Source: a virus
Length of the DNA stretch: 29,093 nucleotides
Reading direction: 5' to 3' (one strand)
IMG/VR virus record: IMGVR_UViG_3300043543_000377
Span: 1 to 29,093 of that record
Shown here: positions 12,942-21,813 of the stretch, piece by piece
Position numbering within the stretch: the stretch's first letter is position 1
Layout: each line of letters opens with the position of its first letter
The notes under the pieces: model-generated
The model's database searches: none
The model's input: the letters and a program-made list of their open reading frames with translations, nothing else
Told to the model about the DNA's origin: nothing
Translations under genes and position numbers: made by a program

Positions 12942-14861
12942 TCATAGCATGTGGCCAGAGAAGAAGGTCACAGAACTCGCGCCATTGATGTCTCGGGCGG
13001 TTCCCGAATTTTGCTGCACAAAGATTTCAAAATAATCAGTCGGCGCGTCCACCGTCGCGTCAACAGCAAGCGACGGCCCTTGACCAGCTGTCCCAGATGC
13101 TCCGGACATGACACTCGCCACGATAGCGCCGTTCTTTCGCAGCTGAATCTCAAGCGTGGTCGCGTCAGCGACATTGAGCCATCGCACCGCCGCGGTGACG
13201 TGAACGCGACCGCGACGCCCGGGCACCCACCGCGACGTTGTCGTGTCAAACGTGTTGCCGTCATCATAGAGTCTGGTCGTAAACATCACCTGCTGCGCCG
13301 ACCCAGAGGGAACGCCGCTTTGATTCACGCCGTTGCGGTGGACGAAACAGCGGGGCTTGACCCAACCAAACAGTCCTTCATTGTCTTTGGACGTGGACTG
13401 GTCGTTGACTGGTGTCGAGGCGGCGTTCTTGTACACGCGGAATAGGTTGCGTGCCGCACTCGACTCCAGCTTGATTCCCTCGTCAACCAGCCCCTCCCCG
13501 TCGTGGATGAGCACTTCGATTAGGTTCTCTTGCCCCCAGACCCAGAGGGCGGGGCCCGGACCCGTTCCGGGCGAGATAAACGCGCGGATGAAGTTGTTGT
13601 GGACCAGAGACGTCGCGGAGTTTCCGACTGCGACACCGATGCCGGTTGGCGCATGGACATGCAGGAGTAAGAACGTATTGAACGCGATGCTCTGCGAGCC
13701 GATGAGCCGGACGCCGTCTGTGGAGTTGCACTCCACGATGAGGATGTGGTTATTCGTGATCGCCCCTGTAGAAGCGTCGAAGACCACGCGTCCTGCGACC
13801 GTCCGCAGGTAAAAGCGGCTGTCAACGATGGTGATCTGGTTATCGACGGGCTCGGGGTTGGTCGGCTTGAATCGAACCGCGGCGCCGGTCCCCGCATAGG
13901 CGATCTGACAACGCAGGTCCATATCGACCGACATGCAGCTGTCGACCACGATGCCGTCGTTGCCGCCCAGCGAGCTGGGGAAATCGATGGTGAGCGAGTC
14001 GATGAACACCGACTTGGTGTGCATCGGCGGGAACGTGACCGTCGAGGTACAGTGCAGGACGGATACGTCCCGCGACGCGGTCCACGTCACGCTGGTGCCC
14101 CCGCCGCTGCCGGTCGCTGTCGCTGGGGTCGTCACGGTAAACGTGTACGTGTTCGCATCGATGATCGTGATCGGGTGAGCGGTCCCGGGACCGGAGTTGA
14201 TCTCACTGGCGGGGATGCCGTTTACCGCCGTAGACCCGAGGAAGTGCACTGTGATGTCGTTGTCCGTGAATCCATGACTCGGATGGTTCACGGTCACGGT
14301 CGTCGAGCCGGTCACGGTCGAGAACGGGTTCGCCGGCAGCGTGCCGCCGCCGAGCCGGAGCCCGCCGCCGCCCAGCACCTTGAGATCTCGGCCGCGCGTC
14401 CAAGCAAGATCAATCGCTTCTTGCAGCCCCGAGGTGGTCGAGCCGCTGATGTTGACTTCCGCGCCCATTTCGTCGTACAGCCGCCACTGGTTCTTGCCGT
14501 CCCGGCGCAGGGTGATTGCTTCCGGCGGATTGAGCGTGCGCACCGCCGTGCCAGTGTGGTAACGCAAGAAGCCGGCGTTGCGCTGGAGCGTTCCTGCGCT
14601 TGTCGGATCGGCACCCTGGTCCGCGAAGGCGACCCTAGCCGTTGCGCTCAACGTCTTGTTGCTGAGCGTCTGTGCGGCGTCGGTGGACACGACCGTCCGA
14701 GCCGCCGTGCCGTCATGCCATTTGATGTCGGCGCCGTGGCGAAGGAGCTCCCCGGCCTCCGTGGGCGGTGCTCCCGCATCGGGGAAGATCGCAGAAATGA
14801 TGCCGGTGGCCGTCGTTTTGAAGAAGTCGATTAGGGTGCCGGTGATTCGCACGCGACCCAT
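12942..14861 (-). CDS. Tail spike / fibre protein, beta-helix type
   Basis: 639 residues. The N-terminal region has phage-fibre repeats such as STDAAQTLSNKTLSATARV and YHTGTAVRTLNPPE, typical of short repeats near a fibre's attachment end. The central part (about 290-440) has short beta-strand turns with recurring Asn/Asp (ITIVDSRFYLRTVAGRVVFD, TNNHILIVECNSTDG, SLVHNNFIRAFIS), as in right-handed beta-helix tailspikes. The last ~130 residues form a beta-rich terminal domain ending SSVTFFSGHML, resembling C1q/TNF-like fibre tips. It probably recognises the host surface; enzymatic activity cannot be told from sequence. Confidence 0.8.
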   Translation of the reverse strand: MGRVRITGTLIDFFKTTATGIISAIFPDAGAPPTEAGELLRHGADIKWHDGTAARTVVSTDAAQTLSNKTLSATARVAFADQGADPTSAGTLQRNAGFLRYHTGTAVRTLNPPEAITLRRDGKNQWRLYDEMGAEVNISGSTTSGLQEAIDLAWTRGRDLKVLGGGGLRLGGGTLPANPFSTVTGSTTVTVNHPSHGFTDNDITVHFLGSTAVNGIPASEINSGPGTAHPITIIDANTYTFTVTTPATATGSGGGTSVTWTASRDVSVLHCTSTVTFPPMHTKSVFIDSLTIDFPSSLGGNDGIVVDSCMSVDMDLRCQIAYAGTGAAVRFKPTNPEPVDNQITIVDSRFYLRTVAGRVVFDASTGAITNNHILIVECNSTDGVRLIGSQSIAFNTFLLLHVHAPTGIGVAVGNSATSLVHNNFIRAFISPGTGPGPALWVWGQENLIEVLIHDGEGLVDEGIKLESSAARNLFRVYKNAASTPVNDQSTSKDNEGLFGWVKPRCFVHRNGVNQSGVPSGSAQQVMFTTRLYDDGNTFDTTTSRWVPGRRGRVHVTAAVRWLNVADATTLEIQLRKNGAIVASVMSGASGTAGQGPSLAVDATVDAPTDYFEIFVQQNSGTARDINGASSVTFFSGHML

Positions 14862-14864
14862 CGG

Positions 14865-16592
14865 CTAGCTCGTCCCCATCACCCATTCGCCCAACGGTTC
14901 GATCTCCAAGCTCAGCCCGCCGAGCGTCCAGCGCTCGGCCGTCGCCTGCACGCGCACGCCCAGCCAGTTACCACTGGCGGGCAACGTCAGCACCGCCAAC
15001 GAGAGACCGGATTGCGTCCACGTGATCAGCTCCCCGGTCGTGCTGTCCGTCCACGTGATCAGCTCCCCGGTCGTGCTGTCCGTCCAGGTGAGGAGCTGGG
15101 CCAACCGCGTCGATCCGGAGGCCGCCACCCCGTGGTCGTTTTCCACCTGCACGGTCAGAGGCACCTCGCCGATCTCGGACTGGCCCATGACCGCAAGGCG
15201 CAGCAGGCGCTTGCCCTGAGGGAAGTTACCGAAATCCCAGAGTTTCGTGCGCAGCTCACCCGCTGTGGCGCCGCTCACGAACAGCCGACGAAGCGCCGCA
15301 CCCGACGCCGCCCAGACCTCGATCTCGCCCGTGTCGAGGCGTGGCAGCGCAGCAATCCAGTCTACGCTCCCGACATCTGCCACCCACCACACACCCCGGG
15401 AGAACACAAGGAGTTTGTCCGCCGGTGGACCGTCCGGGTCCAGCCAGCGGATCCGGAGCACCCACGAGTAGATCGACTGAATGGTCCCCGTGGCGCCAAC
15501 AACCTGTTGACTGAAGTCGATCGCCGCCACGAGGCGGTCGATCCGCTCCGAGATTTTCTGCGGCGTCGCGCCGACGATGGCATGGGCGCCGTGCTCCGTC
15601 AGGAACAGGATGGAGCGGAAGAACGGGGTCACCGAGGCCCAGGCCGTCGTCGGGACGCCGAGGCCGCTGACGACGTTGGTGACCGTGAACAGCGTCGTGA
15701 CCGGTGTGCCGCCCGTCCGGACGTTCGTGATGGTGCTCACGGCGGCGGGGCCAAAGATCCAGAGCGCCTGGAGCGACGAGAGCACCCGCGTCACGGCTCC
15801 CGGGAAGGCCGAGTCGGTCAACGTGAACGTCACCGCCGCGTTGACGATGGCGAAATCAGCCCACGAGTTCGGCGCGCTGACCGTGAACCCGCGCGTGCCC
15901 GTCTGGAGCCACACCCGACCCTCGAAGACCGCCAGATCGTTGGCCGCCGTGGGGGCGCCCGCGCCGAACGTGAGCGTCACGCCGGTGTCCGTGGCCGTGG
16001 CATTGAGATCCAAGGTGATCTGGGTGGCCGAGTCGACCGTCAGGATGCGCGCCCCGGCCGGAATCCCGGAGCCCGACACACCGATCCCGGGCAGGAGCCC
16101 CGTCGTGTTCGGCGAGATCCCCGTGATGACGGCGCTCCCGCTGGTGGTGTCCCCCGTGCGCGTGTGCGGGTACCTGACGAGGGTCGTGCCGTCCCACGAG
16201 GCATACCCACCGGTCGGGTCGGCAATCAGGAGGAGCTGGTCCTGCCAGACGCTGAGCCGAGCGCTGGAGGAGAACGTCCCCGCCGCCTGGATCAGGGTGA
16301 CGGTACTCGTTTCTGGATCGATGGCGCGCAGTGAGCCGTCCGTGCCGACCGCAATCAGCCGGCGCAAGTTGTTGAGCACCACGCCCCAGAGGCTCGCCAC
16401 GGCCACCGGCAGGGTGACCAGCACGGGGGCGGGCGCCGGCACGGCGCGCAGCGTGCCCGGTCCGATCGGCTGGAGGTTCTCGATCCACCACGCCTCGTTG
16501 TCCTGGAGCGCAAACCGGTCCGCCGTCCGGTTGATACCCCGGCTCCAGTCGGTGACCTGGCGGGTGACGGTCGCGGCGCGGACGGCAGGCAT
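14865..16592 (-). CDS. Tail hub / DNA-stabilization-like protein
   Basis: 575 residues, strongly beta-rich throughout. It starts MPAVRAATVTRQVTDWSRGINRTADRFALQDNEAWWIENLQP, a pattern seen at the start of phage stabilization (P22 gp10-type) and related hub proteins. Repeating motifs such as LSVWQDQLLLIADPTGGYASWDGTTLVRY and DKLLVFSRGVWWVADVGSVDWIAAL suggest beta-propeller blades. It lies between the adaptor/small beta protein and the tail spike, where the hub that plugs the portal and holds spikes would be. Near residues 500-530 an 11-residue unit GELITWTDSTT is tandemly repeated at DNA level. Confidence 0.65.
   Translation of the reverse strand: MPAVRAATVTRQVTDWSRGINRTADRFALQDNEAWWIENLQPIGPGTLRAVPAPAPVLVTLPVAVASLWGVVLNNLRRLIAVGTDGSLRAIDPETSTVTLIQAAGTFSSSARLSVWQDQLLLIADPTGGYASWDGTTLVRYPHTRTGDTTSGSAVITGISPNTTGLLPGIGVSGSGIPAGARILTVDSATQITLDLNATATDTGVTLTFGAGAPTAANDLAVFEGRVWLQTGTRGFTVSAPNSWADFAIVNAAVTFTLTDSAFPGAVTRVLSSLQALWIFGPAAVSTITNVRTGGTPVTTLFTVTNVVSGLGVPTTAWASVTPFFRSILFLTEHGAHAIVGATPQKISERIDRLVAAIDFSQQVVGATGTIQSIYSWVLRIRWLDPDGPPADKLLVFSRGVWWVADVGSVDWIAALPRLDTGEIEVWAASGAALRRLFVSGATAGELRTKLWDFGNFPQGKRLLRLAVMGQSEIGEVPLTVQVENDHGVAASGSTRLAQLLTWTDSTTGELITWTDSTTGELITWTQSGLSLAVLTLPASGNWLGVRVQATAERWTLGGLSLEIEPLGEWVMGTS
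15018..15083. repeat. Two exact 33-bp tandem repeats in the hub gene
   Basis: The unit beginning CCACGTGATCAGCTCCCCGG is present twice without change (15018-15050, 15051-15083), and a degenerate third start follows at 15084. It encodes an in-frame 11-residue repeat (GELITWTDSTT on the minus strand). The perfect identity indicates recent duplication or slippage; the copy number may vary. Confidence 0.85.
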
Positions 16593-17003
16593 CTACGCCT
16601 TCATCACCACCACGCGGTACGTCCCGCCCGTGCCGTCCGGATCGGTCGCCGTACCGGCGTACTGGAGCCACCGGATCGTCACCGTGTTGGCCGCCGATAC
16701 GAAGGCGGTCAGGATGAAGTTGGCCGGGACGGCAACCGGCGCCGCCACGGCCACGGGATCGCCGATGGCCGCGCCTGTGACCGCCATCGTCACGTCGCTG
16801 CTACCCGGCACGGCGCCCGGTGCGGCGGCATTGAGCGTTGCCGTCGCAATCAGCTGCTTGCCGAGCGAGACGACCCGCGTGCCGTCGTGAAACCGCAGCG
16901 CCGCGCCGTTGAGACGCACGGCGCCCGGCTCGACGGGGTCCGCCGTGGCGTCGCGGGCAATCAGTTCGCCGAGTTCGACCTTCTTGCTGGATGTCGCTGG
17001 CAT
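16593..17003 (-). CDS. Small beta-domain structural protein
   Basis: 136 residues with AGGAGG upstream of the ATG. The start (MPATSSKKVELGELIARDATADPVEPGAVRLNGAALRFHDGTRVVSLG) contains the short VRLNGxxLRFHDGT element common at the start of phage fibre/collar proteins. The second half is a beta domain (DPVAVAAPVAVPANFILTAFVSAANTVTIRWLQY...YRVVVMK) like small phage decoration domains. Its stop abuts the hub gene start. Likely a minor virion or fibre-attachment protein. Confidence 0.65.
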   Translation of the reverse strand: MPATSSKKVELGELIARDATADPVEPGAVRLNGAALRFHDGTRVVSLGKQLIATATLNAAAPGAVPGSSDVTMAVTGAAIGDPVAVAAPVAVPANFILTAFVSAANTVTIRWLQYAGTATDPDGTGGTYRVVVMKA

Positions 17004-17015
17004 GATGTCGCCTCC

Positions 17016-17705
17016 TCAGAGCATCTCATCGAGCCACGCGCCTTCGTCACCCCACGGGTAGGGCAGGGCCATCGGGCGCGCGGCGACCTGATGCAGGGTC
17101 AGGTGTTCACGGAACATCGCGAAAAACTGGGCCGCCTCGTCGAACCGCTGGGCCGCCACCTTGGCCAGCCACGCCGCCCCGAAGGGCACCGCGTCGGCCC
17201 ACGGCGAGCCGACTGGGTCGGTGTCCGTCAGGTTGACGAGGTCCGGCAGATACCCGGCCAGCATCCACTCGGCTGGGTAGGCCTGGGCTGGCGTGGGAAC
17301 GAGCATGACCTGTCCGGGCCCATACACCGCATAGCCGTGGGGCCACGTCTGCCACGGCGGTGACTTCCGGACTTGGGCCATCGTCGCCGGGAGTCGGCCG
17401 AGGGGGTAGCGCCAGAACCCGCTGTCGCCGAGCGGCATGACGATGATGGTGTCCACGTCCACGGGCACCATGCTCGTGGTCCCCATGACCGGGGTGCCCG
17501 TGGAGGCCACGGTCGCCAGGCTGTAGACGCTCTGGCCTGCCGTGAGCGGCAGGGAGACCGTGAGCACGGCCAGGCGCGCTAGGAGGTCGCGCCGGCGCCG
17601 GGCGACGGTCACATAGCGCGTAAGCTCGGCATCGCTCCACGTCCCGGCGCTGGGATCTCGCAGGAGCTGCCGCGTCTGCGTGAGGTAGTCGCCGAGGGTC
17701 GGCAC
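17016..17705 (-). CDS. Head-tail adaptor protein
   Basis: 229 residues from GTG 17705. MPTLGDYLTQTRQLLRDPSAGTWSDAELTRYVTVARRRRDLLARL is the characteristic helical start of phage adaptor proteins (P22 gp4/HK97 gp6-like) that sit beneath the portal. A beta domain follows (LPLTAGQSVYSLAT, YGPGQVMLVPTPAQAYPAEWMLAGYLPDLV), then a C-terminal helical part (PFGAAWLAKVAAQRFDEAAQFFAMFREHL). It lies directly downstream of the coat gene, as usual. It would connect portal and hub. Confidence 0.8.
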   Translation of the reverse strand: MPTLGDYLTQTRQLLRDPSAGTWSDAELTRYVTVARRRRDLLARLAVLTVSLPLTAGQSVYSLATVASTGTPVMGTTSMVPVDVDTIIVMPLGDSGFWRYPLGRLPATMAQVRKSPPWQTWPHGYAVYGPGQVMLVPTPAQAYPAEWMLAGYLPDLVNLTDTDPVGSPWADAVPFGAAWLAKVAAQRFDEAAQFFAMFREHLTLHQVAARPMALPYPWGDEGAWLDEML

Positions 17706-17711
17706 ATCCCG

Positions 17712-18746
17712 CTACGGCGTCATGGCGCCGGTCCACCCGGTGATCCGGCTCTGGGTCGAGGGCTTGCTGCAGACGAACTCTACGAGCAGCAGGACGACGA
17801 CCACGTAGGCGAGCTGGCCCACGGACAGGAGGTCCGCCGGGCCCAGGACCGAGAAAGTGGCGTCCCGATGGACCTTGTACTGCAGATAGTCCCAGTTGAC
17901 GATGTTGGCCACCGTGTTGTCGGTGATAAAGAGGTCGCTGTACACCGGCGTGTCGGCGATCATGATGGCCGGGAAGGCGACCTCCACCCCCTCCTGGCCG
18001 TAGGCGCCCGTGGACGAGGTGACATACTGCTCGGCGCCGATGACGTCGCTGGCCAGGGTCAGCCAGAAGCCGGGGCTGACGAACACCGCGCTCGGCTTGG
18101 CCCCGCCTCCATTCTTCTGGTTGGCCACGATGGCCGCGAGCAGATTGGCGCGGGTGATCGTCGTCGACCCGCCGGTGATGGAGGTGATCGTCGCCACGTG
18201 GCCCCGCCAGACGGCCGTGGTGGTGCGGTTGATGTTGCCGTAGAAGCCCTGCGTGGGGTTCGCGGTGTTCGCAACGTCGGCAAAGCTGAACGGTTGGAGA
18301 CTCGTGTTGGCTCCCGAAGCAGCCCAGAGCCAGTTCGCAAGGTTCGTCCGGAACTGCTCGCCGACGTCATTGAATCTCGCCCAGAGCAGGGGGATGACGG
18401 CCGCGTCCTGCTGGTCGAGACCCTCCAGGAGGTAGTACGGGATCTTGCCGATGATGGCCTTGAGGTTGAACTCCGCGTTCTGAAGGCCCGGCTGAACGGC
18501 GGGCATCGTGAAGGCGCCCGCGTAGTCGATCGCCTCCACGGCCGTCATGTCACCGGTCTGCACGGGAATGGTGATCGGCGACACCCCACCGCCCACGGCC
18601 TCGGCCGCGGCCAGCGCCCCGGCCAGTCCCGGTGACGCTTTGTACTGCTGCACCACGACGGCTGGCATGAAGCGGCGCCGAGTCGTGGCGATGAGTTCCT
18701 GACCGACGGCACCGCCTGGAATCGTCCCGACATTCAGCAGCGGCAT
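17712..18746 (-). CDS. Major capsid protein
   Basis: 344 residues preceded by AAGGAGGAGAG, a very strong ribosome site as expected for a coat protein. Features typical of HK97-fold coats: an extended N-terminus (LIATTRRRFMPAVVVQQYKA), a spine region (AAVIPLLWARFNDVGEQFRTNLANWLW), a beta-rich E-loop/P-domain, and a late ADTPVYSDLFITDN and KVHRDATFSVLGPADLLSVGQLAYVVVVLLLVEF segment. The latter matches coat proteins of viruses with separate scaffolds. It follows the scaffold gene and precedes the adaptor. No protease gene was seen. Confidence 0.85.
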   Translation of the reverse strand: MPLLNVGTIPGGAVGQELIATTRRRFMPAVVVQQYKASPGLAGALAAAEAVGGGVSPITIPVQTGDMTAVEAIDYAGAFTMPAVQPGLQNAEFNLKAIIGKIPYYLLEGLDQQDAAVIPLLWARFNDVGEQFRTNLANWLWAASGANTSLQPFSFADVANTANPTQGFYGNINRTTTAVWRGHVATITSITGGSTTITRANLLAAIVANQKNGGGAKPSAVFVSPGFWLTLASDVIGAEQYVTSSTGAYGQEGVEVAFPAIMIADTPVYSDLFITDNTVANIVNWDYLQYKVHRDATFSVLGPADLLSVGQLAYVVVVLLLVEFVCSKPSTQSRITGWTGAMTP

Positions 18747-18768
18747 CGAGTGCTCTCCTCCTTACCCC

Positions 18769-19350
18769 TTACCCCGCCACGCGACGGGCCCGACGAAGCT
18801 CTGCCAAGTCCTCCAGCGCCTTGCGCTGGGCCCACTGGCCTGGCCGCCGTGACAGCTCCTTCCAATCGTCCTTCGTCAGCCCCTCCATCGGGCCGGGAGT
18901 CGCCCGTGGCGTGCCCAGGCGGGCTTGGCGAGCCTCCCAGAGTTCGTACGCCGTCTCGGCATCCGGAAGCTGTTTCTCTTTGGCCAGCTGTTCGATCTCT
19001 TCGAGTTCCTTCTCACTCAACCCCTTCTGCTGCCGCCAGGCATTGCGCGTGATGACGGCACTCAGGCTCTCGAGCTTGGATTTCACCTGATCCAGCTCGT
19101 CGACCACGGGCTTGGTCTTGGCCTCCACCTTCTTCTCGAACTGTTCCGCGAGGTCGAGCTCGGGAATTGGCACGCCGGGCACGGCGCGCCGAATCAGCCG
19201 CAGAACCTCCGGGCGAGCGTGTGGATCGGCCGCCAACTGGGCGATCAGCGAACCCAACTGCGCCAAGGCCTGCTGGGCGTTCGCCGGCATGACGGGCGGC
19301 GGCGCGTCGGCGCTCTGAGCGGGCATCCGGGTCGGCGTCTCGATCGACAT
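18769..19350 (-). CDS. Scaffolding protein
   Basis: 193 residues, highly charged and helical. A Pro/Ala-rich N-terminus precedes AQQALAQLGSLIAQLAADPHARPEVLRLIRRAVPGVPIPELDLAEQFEKKVEAKTKPVVDELDQVKSKLESLSAV, a long coiled coil, then a second helical stretch. It sits directly upstream of the coat gene, the standard position of a capsid scaffold, which drives prohead assembly and then leaves. The ATG overlaps the previous stop by one base. Confidence 0.75.
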   Translation of the reverse strand: MSIETPTRMPAQSADAPPPVMPANAQQALAQLGSLIAQLAADPHARPEVLRLIRRAVPGVPIPELDLAEQFEKKVEAKTKPVVDELDQVKSKLESLSAVITRNAWRQQKGLSEKELEEIEQLAKEKQLPDAETAYELWEARQARLGTPRATPGPMEGLTKDDWKELSRRPGQWAQRKALEDLAELRRARRVAG

Positions 19351-19556
19351 CAGATCACCTTCCGGCCGCCGCCCGCATCCTTGACGCCCTCGATGGCGTT
19401 GCGCCTGGGCTTGGCGTCGATCACCTTGTCCTCACGACCCGTCACCCCGATGTCCATGCCAGCCGGAGGCGGGCCGTAGAACATGCCGAGATGGTCGCGC
19501 TTCGTCGTCCGAGGGTCCTTGATGGGTGGGATGCGAGGTTCGTACTTGCGAGGCAT
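19350..19556 (-). CDS. Small basic protein before scaffold
   Basis: 68 residues starting MPRKYEPRIPPIKDPRTTKRDHLGMFYGPPPAGMDIG and ending RNAIEGVKDAGGGRKVI. It is basic and Pro/Gly-rich, probably largely unstructured. It abuts the previous stop (TAA then ATG) and shares one base with the scaffold ATG (TGATG). It may be a minor head protein; no family recognised. Confidence 0.65.
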   Translation of the reverse strand: MPRKYEPRIPPIKDPRTTKRDHLGMFYGPPPAGMDIGVTGREDKVIDAKPRRNAIEGVKDAGGGRKVI

Positions 19557-19934
19557 TTAGAGTCCTCCTGCCCCACCGAACATGGGGCCGATCGGTCGAG
19601 CTGGGAACTGGGCGGCGCTGGCGATCGGCCGAGGTGTCGGGCCGGGCATCCCGAGGAGCCCGGGCGCAGGCAGGCTTGGCGCCGCCGCCTTGGCGATCAG
19701 CGCAGCAATCTCGCTCTGAGAGACCCCCTCATCGAGGTCGGGGGTGACGGGTGCCAGCGTCTGCAGAGCCCGGAGCACCGCCCTCCCCTCATCAGAGCTG
19801 ACCTCTCCCATCGCCCCCAACGCATCCGTCAAGGCCCGCACCGCCGTGGCGATCTTGAGACGCACCATGTGGCGCACCCCCTCAGGCGATCCCGGCGTCA
19901 GCGGGGCAGGCCCAAGCGGCATCAGGTCAGCCAT
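19557..19934 (-). CDS. Hypothetical head-region protein
   Basis: 125 residues: MADLMPLGPAPLTPGSPEGVRHMVRLKIATAVRALTDALGAMGEVSSDEGRAVLRALQTL, then an acidic helix and a Pro/Gly/Ala-rich C-terminus with repeated GP/AP turns. The N-terminal helical bundle with a long flexible tail recalls small scaffold-associated or portal-associated proteins. It is placed between portal and scaffold genes. Function not determined. Confidence 0.65.
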   Translation of the reverse strand: MADLMPLGPAPLTPGSPEGVRHMVRLKIATAVRALTDALGAMGEVSSDEGRAVLRALQTLAPVTPDLDEGVSQSEIAALIAKAAAPSLPAPGLLGMPGPTPRPIASAAQFPARPIGPMFGGAGGL

Positions 19935-20106
19935 CTCTCAGTGGCCGGTCTAGGAATGGGCGAAGGCGCGCCGCCAGCGCTCCGGTCAGCGCGCCGGGCC
20001 CTTCAAACAGTGGGCTTACCGGTACTTCCGGCGCGCCCGACGTACCCGACGCGGCACCGTCACCACCCCCTTTCTGGTGTCACGATGGCACGCCGCTCGA
20101 TGTGTG

Positions 20107-21813
20107 TCAAGATGGCATCCGTTCCGGGGGCCGGCCGGGGCCCCGCCGCCGGGCCTGGATTTCCATCCACCGGGCCGCCATCTGGGCCCTGGCCTCGGCC
20201 ATCTGGCGGGCCCGGCGCTTGAGCGCCTCCCGGTTCGGCGGGTCCAGCAGGTCCACCAGGTCCTCACCACTCAACGCCCCCGCCCGGTGGAGCGCCAAGG
20301 CTTTGGCCATGAGCTGCTCGGCAAAAATGGGCGAGGCCGAGTGGGCGCTGACGTGAACGCCCGAGGCCGGAATCTGGGCCAGCAGGAACCGCTGGCCCGT
20401 CGGCGTGACGTGCGAGGTGGCGTCATGCCGCTGCAGGAGCACCCAGACCCGCCACGCCAAGTCACTGACGGCCTGCTCCACCTGCAAGGCCATCCGCCGG
20501 ATTCGGGTGGCTCCGATGCCGGCCAACTGGGTGAGCTGCACCCCGGCCCGAATGCCGCCCGGGACCGGCCCCCCGGCCAGAAGCTCGGGAACCCCAGAAG
20601 CCTCGGCGAAGTACCGCTCGGCGAGATCCAGCAGTCGGAACTGCTCCTCGGTCAGGGCAATACCGAGCGGCTGCAGGGCAGCATTGGGCTCCATGGCCGC
20701 GGCAATCCCACCAGGGCTCCGCAGCCGGCGCGCCACCTCCTCCAACGGGCCGATGACCTGGCCGGAGATGAATTTTGGAGGGTTCGCCTGCAGGCGCGCG
20801 ATGTAGCGCATCCGCAGCACCTGGCGGTCGATCCACCGTTGCAGGGTGATCAGGTCGTCCAGTTCGCTCCGGCCCCAGAGATAGTCCGGGCGGGGCCGAG
20901 GCACGACCGCCACGAAGGGCAGCATGGCCGCAAACTCGCGGTCCGGGCCGAGCGGGGTCCATGGCAGTTCCGGGTTGCGACGGCGATCGACGACCAGGCG
21001 GGCATCCACCATCACGGTCGTCACGCGCCAGTCTTCGAACTCGGCCGGGCGGTCCTTGCGATGGGCGGCGGGTCGTCGCCAGAGCGCCCGTTCCCAGACA
21101 TCGGCGAGCTGGACAACCGGTTCCCGCACGTCGGCTTGGCCCTCTCCCGGTTCCAGCAGCTCGCCGGTGAGCACGCCCGAGAAGGACTGGTTCGGGAACG
21201 TCCCCGTGACACCGGTCGGCAGGATGCCGCTCGACTCGCGTTCCGGCGTCGGGGCGATGGCGTGCCGCTCGGCCGCCTCGATCAGGCGCTCGGCATTCGG
21301 GTGCCGCCGGGCCCAGAACCGGAACTTGGGCAGCGACAGGGTATACCAGTGAGTCACGACGTCCTGCTCCCCGAGGGACGGCAGGTCTTCCTGACTGACG
21401 CCGAAGTCCCATGGGTTGATCCAGCCGAGCCGCGGCCCCCATGGGCTCCACTGCACCTTCAGGACCACCGTCCCCCAGACCAGCGACCACTCGACGGCCG
21501 ACGCCGTCATCAGATCGGCGCCGGACTCCTCCCAGCGCAGACGGAGTTCGTCCGCCGCGCTCAGGGCCGCCTCGCTCCACGCCCCCCGCTCGGCCGTCGG
21601 CAGGCTCAGGGAAAAGCGGAGCGTCCCGGGTGCGTAGAGAAACGACGCGAGGCGGTCGAGGTGGGGCCGGAGCCGATTGACCGCCGCGCGTGTGTCGGCG
21701 CTCCCGAGCGTATACCACCGCCGCCAGAGCATCGCATCCTTGCGACGCCGCTCACGGCTCGTCTCGCAGAGTTCCAGCTGCTCCCAGACGCGGTCCTGGG
21801 CGTCAACGGCCAT
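20107..21813 (-). CDS. Portal protein
   Basis: 568 residues, within the usual size of podovirus-type portals. The portal forms the ring through which DNA enters and leaves the head. Typical features: a helical start (ERRRKDAMLWRRWYTLGSADTRAAVNRLRPHLDRLASFLY) and a mixed domain with VEWSLVWGTVVLKVQWSPWGPRLGWINPWDFGVS, the WG-x-VVLKV and P-x-DFGV pattern seen in many portals. A stem/wing region follows (PDYLWGRSELDDLITLQRWIDRQVLRMRYI), and the C-terminal helices are Arg/Glu-rich, ending in a basic tail (ARRRGPGRPPERMPS). It lies downstream of terminase and a zinc-ribbon gene. The start overlaps the upstream gene by 11 bases. Confidence 0.85.
   Translation of the reverse strand: MAVDAQDRVWEQLELCETSRERRRKDAMLWRRWYTLGSADTRAAVNRLRPHLDRLASFLYAPGTLRFSLSLPTAERGAWSEAALSAADELRLRWEESGADLMTASAVEWSLVWGTVVLKVQWSPWGPRLGWINPWDFGVSQEDLPSLGEQDVVTHWYTLSLPKFRFWARRHPNAERLIEAAERHAIAPTPERESSGILPTGVTGTFPNQSFSGVLTGELLEPGEGQADVREPVVQLADVWERALWRRPAAHRKDRPAEFEDWRVTTVMVDARLVVDRRRNPELPWTPLGPDREFAAMLPFVAVVPRPRPDYLWGRSELDDLITLQRWIDRQVLRMRYIARLQANPPKFISGQVIGPLEEVARRLRSPGGIAAAMEPNAALQPLGIALTEEQFRLLDLAERYFAEASGVPELLAGGPVPGGIRAGVQLTQLAGIGATRIRRMALQVEQAVSDLAWRVWVLLQRHDATSHVTPTGQRFLLAQIPASGVHVSAHSASPIFAEQLMAKALALHRAGALSGEDLVDLLDPPNREALKRRARQMAEARAQMAARWMEIQARRRGPGRPPERMPS

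Noticed and set aside
13746-14834. 362-codon plus-strand frame opposite the tail spike
   Set aside because: Arg/Gly/Asp-rich shadow of a well-supported beta-helix protein.
15012-16890. Long plus-strand frames (up to 440 codons) opposite the hub-like gene
   Set aside because: Antisense shadows with low-complexity Arg/Gly/Val or Ser/Thr composition, no ribosome sites, and no fit with the operon direction.
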